Both the position numbers and the translations under genes were made by a program. Below, piece by piece: positions 35,324 to 42,754 of a stretch of DNA of 57,436 bases. Source of the stretch: Defluviitaleaceae bacterium (GTDB taxonomy: Bacteria; Bacillota; Clostridia; Lachnospirales; WQUN01); assembly GCA_009781725.1 (NCBI GenBank), contig WQVF01000016.1, forward strand, positions 1 to 57,436. The letters run 5' to 3'. Position 1 is the first letter of the stretch; every line of letters starts with the position of its first letter. The notes under the pieces were generated by a model. That model was not told the origin of the DNA and searched no databases. It worked only from the letters and a program-made list of their open reading frames with translations.

Positions 35324-36043
35324 ATGCCAGAAAGAATCTTAGTAGTAGACGACGAAACCAACATCGTAGAAATACTAACGTATAATCTGCGCAAGGAAGG
35401 TTACGAAACAATTGAGGCCTATGACGGGGAAACAGGCCTTAAGATGGCAATCGAAGAAAAGCCAGACCTGGTAATGCTGGATATCATGATGCCAAAAATG
35501 GACGGCTACGAGGTTTGCAGGCAGCTAAGGATGCATTCACAAGTACCTGTAATCATGCTAACCGCCCGTGCCGAAGAAACAGACAAGGTACTAAGCTTCG
35601 AGCTTGGAGCCGACGACTATATCACCAAACCCTTTGGAGTGCGGGAGCTCCTTGCTAGAGTTAAGGCCAATCTTAGACGTTCAAGCGGCAGCCTTTCTCA
35701 GGATCAGCCTACCAATAACAAGCTGGTCTTCGGCGAAGTAGTAATCGACATGGACATGCACGAAGTCAAGCGAGGCGGCGTGGTAGTAGAACTTACCCGT
35801 AGGGAATACGAGCTGGTAAAATTCTTAGCACAGCGTAATAATCAGGTATTTTCCCGTGAGCAATTATTTGAAAAAGTATGGCAGTATGAGCATTTTGGCG
35901 ATATGCGCACCGTGGATGTAACCGTAAGGCGCCTAAGGGCCAAACTTGAGCCCGATGATACCGACCCAACTTACATCCTAACAAAGCGCAAAGTAGGCTA
36001 TTATTTTACACAGGAGTTTGGTGACGGTACCCCTAATGAATAG
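35324..36043 (+). CDS. walR: Response regulator WalR (YycF), OmpR/PhoB type
   Basis: A 239-residue regulator with a receiver domain (ILVVDDETNIVEIL with the acidic pair at 10-11, phospho-acceptor Asp in LVMLDIMMPKMDGYEV near 53, Lys in DDYITKPFG near 102) and an OmpR-type winged-helix domain (REQLFEKVWQYEHFGDMRTVD, then RRLRAKLE). The neighbouring kinase and yycH/yycI genes identify it as WalR, the regulator of cell-wall turnover. AAAGGAGG lies upstream. Confidence 0.92.
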   Translation: MPERILVVDDETNIVEILTYNLRKEGYETIEAYDGETGLKMAIEEKPDLVMLDIMMPKMDGYEVCRQLRMHSQVPVIMLTARAEETDKVLSFELGADDYITKPFGVRELLARVKANLRRSSGSLSQDQPTNNKLVFGEVVIDMDMHEVKRGGVVVELTRREYELVKFLAQRNNQVFSREQLFEKVWQYEHFGDMRTVDVTVRRLRAKLEPDDTDPTYILTKRKVGYYFTQEFGDGTPNE

Positions 36044-37469
36044 TATTAAACTCAAATTAATGATTATATATATTGCCGTTGTACTGGTTGTTATGATAAT
36101 CAGCGGCACATATATGATTTATGCTGTGCGTGGGCGGGAAATCGATAATTATGAAATTCGCTTGCGCCGACATGCAGCTATTATCGAAGACCAAATTATT
36201 CGTGTATATGACCCGCAGCTTTTTTGGCTTGCTGATGAATGGACGATTCTTGGTGCCGGTGCTGATGATATTCAGGGCATGATTCTGAGCGATATCGGTA
36301 TTCCCATAGCACCCAGAGAGTTTTCTCAACTCCTGGGTGCTCAGCGAATAAATGACGAGGCAGTGCTGGCTGCGGTCATGGGTGAAGTCGGATTTACTGT
36401 CAGAAGCCGTGCAATAGACATTAATGAAACCTGGCAACAATGGCTTGCTTATGCCAGACCTGTTACCGTAGGGGACAATACATTTATCGTATACACACGT
36501 GTTACTACTGACTCTCTCAATTCGGGACTTTCTCAGTTGATGCTCCATTTGGTTATTATGGTGCTGATTTCTGTTGTACTGACGGCTATATTATGGTTCT
36601 TCCTTGCCAATACTATAACTAACCCTATCGTAACCATGATAGACCGGGCCAAGGCCATGGCGGAAGGGGAACTGTCTCAAGAAATCCCTGTCCATGGTAA
36701 GGACGAAATAGGCCAGCTTGCCTATAATTTTAACCTAATGGCAAAAGAGCTGTCCCAATTGGATACCATGCGTAAGGAATTTGTAGCCAATGTATCCCAT
36801 GAGCTAAGGACACCTTTGACCTCCATACGCACATATACGGAGACATTGCTGGAGGGGGCATTGGAAGACCCTCAAACGGCCTCCCGTTTCCTAAAAATCG
36901 TAGACGATGAAGCCCAGCGTATGTCCTTATTGGTTACAGACTTACTTGAGCTTAGCCGCCTGGATTCTGCCAGGTCTAAACTGGATCAGGATGTGTTGGA
37001 CTTGGTGGGTCTCCTACGGGTTACCATCCGCCAGAGTCAAATCTTAGCAGAGCAGAAAAATCAATCGATACAATTTGATAATCCGGCGGATGCTTGTTTT
37101 ATTCTGGGTAATTCCCCAAGGATTAACCAAGTCATTTCCAATATTCTATCCAACGCAATAAAGTACAGCCCTGATGACACCACTATCATAGTCCATGTAG
37201 AAACAACGGACACTGACCATCGTGTATTTGTAAAAGACGAAGGTATGGGTATCCCGGAAGAAGATATCAGCCGCGTTTTCGAACGATTTTACCGTGTGGA
37301 TAAAGCCAGGGCCAGAGCAATGGGCGGTACAGGCCTGGGCCTTGCCATTGCCAAGGAAATAATCGAGGAGCATGGAGGCAATATCTATGCAACCAGTGCC
37401 CCAGGCGAAGGTACAACCATGGTAATGCGATTCAACAGATACTTCGAGGCGGCGGTGGACAATGAATAG
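36036..37469 (+). CDS. walK: Sensor histidine kinase WalK (YycG)
   Basis: A membrane kinase of about 477 residues. It has a transmembrane segment at ~7-28, an extracytoplasmic domain (~30-165), a second transmembrane segment, a HAMP linker (NTITNPIVTMIDRAKAMAEG), an H box with the phosphorylated His in NVSHELRTPLTSIR, and ATPase boxes SNAIKYSPD, KDEGMGIPEED and GGTGLGLAIAKEI. The cytoplasmic PAS domain often seen in WalK is not evident. I list ATG 36036, which overlaps walR by 8 bp; a GTG at 36018 with AGGAG upstream is possible. Confidence 0.9.
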   Translation: MNSIKLKLMIIYIAVVLVVMIISGTYMIYAVRGREIDNYEIRLRRHAAIIEDQIIRVYDPQLFWLADEWTILGAGADDIQGMILSDIGIPIAPREFSQLLGAQRINDEAVLAAVMGEVGFTVRSRAIDINETWQQWLAYARPVTVGDNTFIVYTRVTTDSLNSGLSQLMLHLVIMVLISVVLTAILWFFLANTITNPIVTMIDRAKAMAEGELSQEIPVHGKDEIGQLAYNFNLMAKELSQLDTMRKEFVANVSHELRTPLTSIRTYTETLLEGALEDPQTASRFLKIVDDEAQRMSLLVTDLLELSRLDSARSKLDQDVLDLVGLLRVTIRQSQILAEQKNQSIQFDNPADACFILGNSPRINQVISNILSNAIKYSPDDTTIIVHVETTDTDHRVFVKDEGMGIPEEDISRVFERFYRVDKARARAMGGTGLGLAIAKEIIEEHGGNIYATSAPGEGTTMVMRFNRYFEAAVDNE

Positions 37470-38862
37470 AGTTAAGGCTTCATTTGGCCGAGGCTTTTAT
37501 TATGTGTCGGAGCGGCTACGTGACACAAAAACCTTCTATCGGCGTGCTAAAGTACTGCTGATTTTGGTTTTTGTCGCCCTTGCCATATTCCAGACCAGCC
37601 AGTTATGGTTTGTGCATCTTTCAAACCGTAACTTTTTTTTATACCTTTCCGCAAGGTGGAACCCTTCCGTGGGGGAGGGCTATATGGACTTTGTGCGGCC
37701 CATGCGCTCTGTTTATGGAGATGGCACAGGCAGATTTGATATAAGCTATAGCGGACTCGTTGATCTTAGGCCCCGTGGCTATTTTGACATGGTGCTTACG
37801 GAGCTTTTTGATAACGGTACTTTTATCGGGGAGAGGGATACGGATTATAAGAATCTTTTATCCAGACCGGTACTAATATTTCAATATGCCTTCTCCATGC
37901 CTGGGGCAATCTTTCCTTTAGGGTTTAACCAGCGTGGAGGAGGTTTTTTGACGGGGCGGGGTATAACGGAGTTTGATTCTGTGACGATATGGTTGCCCGA
38001 TGGCAATCATTCGGATCTCAGGGTCTTTTTTATTGGCGGGGGCAGGACATGGGAGTTTGCAGTGGATTCTGCAGGATTGGAAGGCTTTCCTGTTCACTCT
38101 GTATCTACCAGCTCCCTTTACTTTGTTTCCGCTGCCTTAGAAGGCTATGACAATCTATATCCCGGTATTTTTATTCCGCGAAGCGGTGACCTTGGACGTC
38201 ATGCCTATCCCCCTGTGATTACCACCAACCCATATCACACCCAAATCGGCGGCCCAATGACCTATATCCGCAACCAGGTATCTCCTTTTTTTGACAACCC
38301 GGCGACTATCAATGACCGGGTGGCAGGAGACGGAGTTTGGACCTTTAGCAATATTCATACTGCCGTACGGTTTTTCGAAACAGATGTACTGGAATATGCG
38401 AGCTTCCGTCCGCGATCCAGAAATGCCACGTCCAGCTTAATCGGAGATTTTTCCGCGGCACTTGCATTTATTGAGGCTGACAACCATGTTGTAAACGAGT
38501 ATTTCCTCACGGGCTTTGAGCCTCGCGGGGATGGATATGTATTTTGGTTTGGGTATATTGTAGACAATTTCCCTATTATAATGCCTGACGGATGGCCTGT
38601 GTCTTCCCAAGATGATATATTGCCTGCCCCCATCGAGGTTGTTGTAGAGCAGGGACGAGTGGTGCTTTACCGCAGGCTGGCCCACAATTTTCATGTGTAT
38701 AGCACTTTGGTTTTTTTGAATCAAGGGGATTTGGACTTGGAAGAATTGCTCTATGGTCACGAAGAGCCGGTACTTGGTATAAATTTAGGGTATCACTTTA
38801 CACCTGATATGGGACCTGACGACAGATTACCGCTTACGTGGCGGCTTGCGGAGGTAGAATAG
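37462..38862 (+). CDS. yycH: YycH-like regulator of WalK
   Basis: A 466-residue protein with one N-terminal membrane segment (~30-50) and a large extracytoplasmic part. Sequence resemblance to Bacillus YycH is weak, but the topology, length and position after walK and before yycI fit. In other Bacillota YycH and YycI contact WalK in the membrane and modulate its activity. The start overlaps the walK stop by 8 bp. Confidence 0.75.
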   Translation: MNRVKASFGRGFYYVSERLRDTKTFYRRAKVLLILVFVALAIFQTSQLWFVHLSNRNFFLYLSARWNPSVGEGYMDFVRPMRSVYGDGTGRFDISYSGLVDLRPRGYFDMVLTELFDNGTFIGERDTDYKNLLSRPVLIFQYAFSMPGAIFPLGFNQRGGGFLTGRGITEFDSVTIWLPDGNHSDLRVFFIGGGRTWEFAVDSAGLEGFPVHSVSTSSLYFVSAALEGYDNLYPGIFIPRSGDLGRHAYPPVITTNPYHTQIGGPMTYIRNQVSPFFDNPATINDRVAGDGVWTFSNIHTAVRFFETDVLEYASFRPRSRNATSSLIGDFSAALAFIEADNHVVNEYFLTGFEPRGDGYVFWFGYIVDNFPIIMPDGWPVSSQDDILPAPIEVVVEQGRVVLYRRLAHNFHVYSTLVFLNQGDLDLEELLYGHEEPVLGINLGYHFTPDMGPDDRLPLTWRLAEVE

Positions 38863-39720
38863 ATGGAGTGGGAAAGAGCTAAGACATATATTCTACTGTT
38901 TTTCGTGCTGCTTAACCTGATTTTGGGTAGTCTTCTTTTGATGGAAAGACGTCGTTATACTCTATCCCCTCAGCGAGAGCAGGAAATTGCCCTGATAATG
39001 GAACGTAATAATATATCCATGGAAGCTAGTCTGATGCGGCGATTCCCCCCTATGAGGGTTATGTGGGTGGGGGGATTTCATTATGACAGAAATCAGCTGG
39101 TAGAGATTTTCTTCCAGGATACAGAGCTAACACGGGTTTTTGGCCCTAATGGCTATGTCGTTACTTCTGACAATGGCAAGCTACTACTGGACCAAGGTTT
39201 TATTTCCTATGATAATCCCATGGGTCATGGAGGCAGAGATGATTGGCTGCCGAGCCTAGAGCAGGCACAGGCTCAGGACCTCACAGACGCATTTGTAAGT
39301 ACTCATTGGCCTGATTTTGAGCTAGACGATGTGGTAATAGGGTCCAACTGGCTCCGACTTTCGTACAGGCAGGTATATCGCGGGTATATGGTTCATACCA
39401 ATTTTATCGAGATTACCGTAACAACTAGGGGTATTATCCGGGTTGAGATGCAGTTCGGTCATGTCTTGACAGTAGAAAGAGAGCGGCAGCCCATTACTGC
39501 CCCGGACGAGGTGCTACTGACCTTTATACAACGGATGCGAGGCCATGCCCTTGATACGCCTATAGTCGTTACCCATATGGATTTGGTATATTTCCAAGAC
39601 GAAGGCAGTCCAGACCCAGAGGGACGATATAGACTGGAGCCATATTTCCGGATATTTATTGATGGAGATGAAGGGGATCCGTTTTTGATTAATGCATTTA
39701 CTAATGAGATAATAAATTAG
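38863..39720 (+). CDS. yycI: YycI-like regulator of WalK
   Basis: A 285-residue protein opening MEWERAKTYILLFFVLLNLI, the cytoplasmic-start/single-helix arrangement typical of YycI, followed by an extracytoplasmic domain with repeated YycH/YycI-like strands. It begins directly after the yycH stop. It is the last gene before a strong terminator; the yycJ and htrA genes seen in some walRK operons are absent. Confidence 0.8.
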   Translation: MEWERAKTYILLFFVLLNLILGSLLLMERRRYTLSPQREQEIALIMERNNISMEASLMRRFPPMRVMWVGGFHYDRNQLVEIFFQDTELTRVFGPNGYVVTSDNGKLLLDQGFISYDNPMGHGGRDDWLPSLEQAQAQDLTDAFVSTHWPDFELDDVVIGSNWLRLSYRQVYRGYMVHTNFIEITVTTRGIIRVEMQFGHVLTVERERQPITAPDEVLLTFIQRMRGHALDTPIVVTHMDLVYFQDEGSPDPEGRYRLEPYFRIFIDGDEGDPFLINAFTNEIIN

Positions 39721-39736
39721 GGTTTGGGAATCTATC

Positions 39737-39792
39737 GCCCGCCTATGATTTGGAGAGAAATACGCTCTTTAAATCATGGGCGGGCTTTTTAA
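39737..39792 (+). terminator. Terminator of the walRK-yycHI operon
   Basis: A 15-bp stem, GCCCGCCTATGATTT (39737-39751) with its complement (39771-39785, one G-T), an inner AGAG/CTCT pairing, then five T. Confidence 0.92.
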
Positions 39793-39841
39793 TAGTTTTC
39801 AATTTGTGTAAAAATATTTTTTCGAAATGCATGTCGAGGTG

Positions 39842-39870
39842 TTGACATATATACGTAAATATGCTAATCT
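39842..39870 (+). promoter_or_regulatory. Sigma-A promoter of the regulator-propeptide operon
   Basis: TTGACA (39842-39847), 17-nt spacer, TAATCT (39865-39870). The predicted start near 39877 leaves a leader of about 150 nt. Confidence 0.75.
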
Positions 39871-39896
39871 GTGGAAAATCAGCTCGAGGGGCTGTT

Positions 39897-39931
39897 CGGT
39901 GCTATATGAGTGTCATATGAGGTGAGCACCG
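39897..39931 (+). promoter_or_regulatory. Structured leader hairpin upstream of the HTH-TPR regulator
   Basis: Outer stem CGGTGCT (39897-39903) / AGCACCG (39925-39931) enclosing a second perfect hairpin, ATATGA-GTG-TCATAT (39904-39918). It lies in the untranslated leader and could be a regulatory RNA structure, or its palindrome a protein site. The rest of 39932-40028 shows no gene. Confidence 0.5.
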
Positions 39932-40028
39932 TTTATTTAGCTGGAAAACTAAGCTGCATCGCTCTGAAAGATGACACTAGGCGATTGCACTATGTTGTAA
40001 CCAGCACTAAATCTTTGAGGCGGTAGCT

Positions 40029-41366
40029 ATGGTGAACATATCACTAAAGCCGGGGTTGTTAGCACATTCGGTGGAGGGAAAGATATATTTACTCCGGAAG
40101 CATCATAACATACCTCAAGCGGTGATAGCCGAGATTATGAGGATGAGACCGGAAGGGGTTGCGCATGCAGAAGGAGGGGAATGCATGTATACCGAATCCC
40201 AAGTAGCTGCCGCCAAAAAGTATTTTATGATTGTAGGATTACCAATAACAGAGCGGGAATGTACCACCTTTGAAGGCCATCTATACATTTGGCTTGACCA
40301 TATTAGGGACAGAAGACTGGATGAGGCCAGGGTCATACAAAAAGAATTAGCCAGAATTGATAATTTAGAACCCTGTGATTTTGATACAGTTATGTTGTGT
40401 AAGCTGATAGAGCTTCATTTATTTAGGGCCGAGGGTGACTATGCAACTATAGAAGAGAAACTTAATATTTATCAAAAGCACCTTAGCAAGATGAATGATA
40501 AATGCTTGTATCATTATTACTATTGCAAAGGCGCACTGCTTGGGCATCAGGGTCATTATGAGAATAGCTTAGATTATTTTTTGATGGCATATGATATGAC
40601 TGAAGATAATAAGAATCTATTGCCGAGAGAAGATGCTTGGCTTTATTACTACATAGCCTGGTGTTATTCGAGCATAGAAATACTGTATCGCTCCATATTT
40701 TTCCATATAAAAGCTAAACAGGCATATGCAGTTAGTGGAATTACTGAGTTTTCTTTAAATATAGACCGGGGACTTGCTCTAAACTATATTAAGATGAATC
40801 AAGTGAAAGACGCCAAAAGATTACTTAATAAATGCATGGCTCAGGCTGAAAGCTTTTTGAATGATACGTATATTGGTTTGACTTTCCTATATTTGGGCTT
40901 TGCACACAAAAAGGCTGAAAACTGGGTATCTGCAATAGAGAATTTTGATAAGGCATTTGGTTATTTACCAGAAAATACTGATAACTACTACTCGGCCTTA
41001 TACCATAAAATCCTCTGTACTATACAGGCCAAAACCTTTGCAAAAACCCGCAAACACTTGGCTTATGTAAATACCTTGGGTTGTTTGAATGAAAAGTGGG
41101 TAATATATTTTACTGCTCTTGGACACTACTATACGATTAAACATAAAATGACATCATATAAAAATAATGCGTCCATTGCATATATTGAGAATATTGCTAT
41201 ACCGCATTTCATTAAAGAACATGATTATTTTCTAGCAATAGAGTATTATACGCTTCTTGAACAGCATCTCAAAAAGATAAAAACTGTAATGAGGTCGTTG
41301 TCGGCAGGAAATGCCATTAAAAATATATATATGAGATGTTTTTTCAACCATGGAAGGGAAGACTAA
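40029..41366 (+). CDS. RRNPP-like HTH-TPR regulator (putative peptide receptor)
   Basis: A 445-residue soluble protein. Residues ~15-70 look like a divergent XRE-type helix-turn-helix (EGKIYLLRKHHNIPQAVIAEI). The rest is helical with TPR-like repeats (YYCKGALLGHQGHYENSLDYF, in part; LTFLYLGFAHKKAENWVSAI; FFIHIKAK-type helices), rich in Tyr, Ala and Leu. This layout matches the RRNPP family (PlcR, NprR, Rap), whose TPR domains bind imported signal peptides. Three propeptide genes follow, the first 2 nt after the stop. GAGGCGG precedes the ATG. Base composition appears more A/T-rich than the flanking housekeeping genes. The receptor role is inferred from architecture and context. Confidence 0.7.
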   Translation: MVNISLKPGLLAHSVEGKIYLLRKHHNIPQAVIAEIMRMRPEGVAHAEGGECMYTESQVAAAKKYFMIVGLPITERECTTFEGHLYIWLDHIRDRRLDEARVIQKELARIDNLEPCDFDTVMLCKLIELHLFRAEGDYATIEEKLNIYQKHLSKMNDKCLYHYYYCKGALLGHQGHYENSLDYFLMAYDMTEDNKNLLPREDAWLYYYIAWCYSSIEILYRSIFFHIKAKQAYAVSGITEFSLNIDRGLALNYIKMNQVKDAKRLLNKCMAQAESFLNDTYIGLTFLYLGFAHKKAENWVSAIENFDKAFGYLPENTDNYYSALYHKILCTIQAKTFAKTRKHLAYVNTLGCLNEKWVIYFTALGHYYTIKHKMTSYKNNASIAYIENIAIPHFIKEHDYFLAIEYYTLLEQHLKKIKTVMRSLSAGNAIKNIYMRCFFNHGRED

Positions 41367-41368
41367 TT

Positions 41369-41566
41369 ATGAAGAAAAAATTAACTGCCATACTTGTGAC
41401 CCTACTCTTTGTGATTGGCTCCATCATACCAGTATATGTTGGGTCCATAGACGAATCTCCCTATCCAGAATACCCCACGCAGTATTACATTGAATTCCAT
41501 CCTATGACTGTTGCTGGTGGGCCAGCTGGCGGAGTTCAGCCACCGCCGCCAGGTAATTATCCATAA
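41369..41566 (+). CDS. Secreted propeptide 1 (candidate signal peptide precursor)
   Basis: A 65-residue precursor: KKK, then a hydrophobic segment (LTAILVTLLFVIGSIIPVYV) as in a Sec signal peptide, an acidic/aromatic middle (ESPYPEYPTQYYIEF) and a Gly/Pro tail, GGVQPPPPGNYP. In RRNPP systems the active signal is a short C-terminal piece released outside. The start is ATG 41369, with GGAAGGGAAG inside the end of the regulator gene, so the two are coupled. It is not related in an obvious way to known Phr or PapR peptides. A secreted antimicrobial is the alternative. Confidence 0.75.
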   Translation: MKKKLTAILVTLLFVIGSIIPVYVGSIDESPYPEYPTQYYIEFHPMTVAGGPAGGVQPPPPGNYP

Positions 41567-41610
41567 CATCCATAAACGATATCATCAAACCATGGAAGGA
41601 ATAACCAATT

Positions 41611-41808
41611 ATGAAGAAAAAATTAACTGCAATGCTTGTAACCCTACTCTTTGTGATTGGTTCCATCATGCCTATATATGTCGGTCATATAGATGAACCT
41701 ACCTATCCGGAGTATCCCACGAAGTATTACATTGAATTCCAACTTTTTATGGCTACTGGTGGGCCTGTTGGCGGAAATGTTCCACCGCCACCAGGTGGTC
41801 ATCCATAA
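41611..41808 (+). CDS. Secreted propeptide 2
   Basis: A 65-residue paralogue of the preceding propeptide, starting exactly 242 bp later, with the same signal segment (LTAMLVTLLFVIGSIMPIYV) and middle (YPEYPTKYYIEF). Its tail is the most divergent of the three: GGNVPPPPGGHP. GGAAGGAA lies about 10 nt before the ATG. The variation is concentrated in the stretch that would be released, as expected for signals of differing specificity. Confidence 0.75.
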   Translation: MKKKLTAMLVTLLFVIGSIMPIYVGHIDEPTYPEYPTKYYIEFQLFMATGGPVGGNVPPPPGGHP

Positions 41809-41852
41809 CATCCATATATAATACTAATAAAACATGAAAGGGATGACTAATT

Positions 41853-42053
41853 ATGAAGAAAAAATTAACTGCAATGCTTGTAACCCTACTCTTTGTGATT
41901 GGCTCTATCATGCCAGTATATGTCGCACCTGTAAATGAATCTCCCTATCCAGTGCACCCCACGCAGTATTACATTGAGTTACAACCCTTTGCGGCTGCTC
42001 GTGGTGGTCCTATTGGCGGAACCCAGCCACCGCCGCCAGGTAATTATCCATAA
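41853..42053 (+). CDS. Secreted propeptide 3
   Basis: A 66-residue paralogue, again 242 bp after the previous start. Signal segment LTAMLVTLLFVIGSIMPVYV, middle ESPYPVHPTQYYIEL, tail GGTQPPPPGNYP; the last nine residues equal those of propeptide 1. One extra residue lies in the A/G-rich part before the tail. AAAGGGATG precedes the ATG. It is the last gene before the terminator at 42101-42146. Confidence 0.75.
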   Translation: MKKKLTAMLVTLLFVIGSIMPVYVAPVNESPYPVHPTQYYIELQPFAAARGGPIGGTQPPPPGNYP

Positions 42054-42100
42054 CCCCACAATATATTCACCCACAACTTGACAACCCTTAATGCAATTCA

Positions 42101-42146
42101 AAAAAACCTAGCAAATAGTGGTCCTCCCAATTTTGCTAGGTTTTTT
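42101..42146 (+). terminator. Terminator of the regulator-propeptide operon
   Basis: AAAAAACCTAGCAAA (42101-42115) pairs with TTTGCTAGGTTTTTT (42132-42146). A typical rho-independent terminator on the plus strand, probably usable in both directions. Confidence 0.9.
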
Positions 42147-42754
42147 ATTTCTCTAACTACAAAAAAATTTAATTATAGTGAATTATTTGCCATAATCTTT
42201 GTGTCTTACTTCCGCCTTGCCAAATATCTATATGAATCCTCCTCTCCAGAATATCTACTAAAAACCCCTAAATATAGCTATTGCTCACTTGGCAATAGCT
42301 ATATTTATCTCAATACTGCCAAGTTTTACGTTTCATTCCGTCCTATTTCTACATATAAGGAGGAATTCTTGATAACATCTCTTGCCCTATTCACAATAGG
42401 GTTATTGTGCCAAATCCCCCATGCAGTTATATTAACCGTGGACAGAATATTAATGTATAGGACGGATGGACAAAGACTGGGAGGCGCACCCACATCAGCC
42501 TAATTTGTGCCATTTGCAAACCAGCCCCCCACCAGTGGCGGTACCCCTTCGCATTTACGGAGCCTCCTCAACTCCGCGTAGGGATACCGCCACCACTAAT
42601 TGCGCGGTCGTTGTTTTGCATATGCATACAAGCTAATCTGGTATGGTCACTTACCCAGCGGGAACAGCCTCATGTGAGAGCATGAGGTTGTTTCAATTTA
42701 TTATCTCAAACCTAAACCGCGCATCATCTTCATACCACATAGGAAAACTGGTGA
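42147..42754. other. Non-coding region rich in palindromes
   Basis: No convincing gene. It holds a perfect 15-bp hairpin (42270-42284 with 42292-42306); a long-range inverted pair TCCGTCCTA (~42337) / TAGGACGGA (~42458); a long imperfect hairpin AGTGGCGGTACCCCT / AGGGATACCGCCAC (42534-42596); and a 12-bp hairpin (42663-42692) followed by TTTCAATTTATT. A long open frame over 42078-42503 crosses the terminator and is not credible. A short TTG frame at 42369-42503 has a good ribosome site. Confidence 0.5.
42369..42503 (+). CDS. Possible 44-residue hydrophobic peptide (very uncertain)
   Basis: A TTG start with AAGGAGG 5 nt upstream, a hydrophobic first half (ITSLALFTIGLL) and a tail ending GGAPTSA. 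It could be another small exported peptide in the signalling locus, but there is no homologue in the window and no positively charged N-terminus. It may be chance. Confidence 0.2.
   Translation: MITSLALFTIGLLCQIPHAVILTVDRILMYRTDGQRLGGAPTSA

Larger units (their letters stand above)
41346..42053 (+). repeat. Three tandem ~242-bp repeat units encoding the propeptides
   Basis: Starts at 41369, 41611 and 41853 are 242 bp apart. Each unit contains a CATG(G/A)AAGG ribosome-site region, the ORF and a ~44-bp spacer with ATAACATCCATA. Sequence is most constant over the signal peptide and diverges in the tail and spacer. Confidence 0.85.

Noticed and set aside
36018..36036. walK start at GTG 36018
   Set aside because: It has AGGAG upstream and cannot be excluded, but ATG 36036 directly precedes the first membrane helix and gives the usual short overlap with walR.
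42078..42503. 141-codon open frame after the propeptides
   Set aside because: It runs through a strong terminator and several hairpins, has no ribosome site at its ATG and no recognisable protein features.
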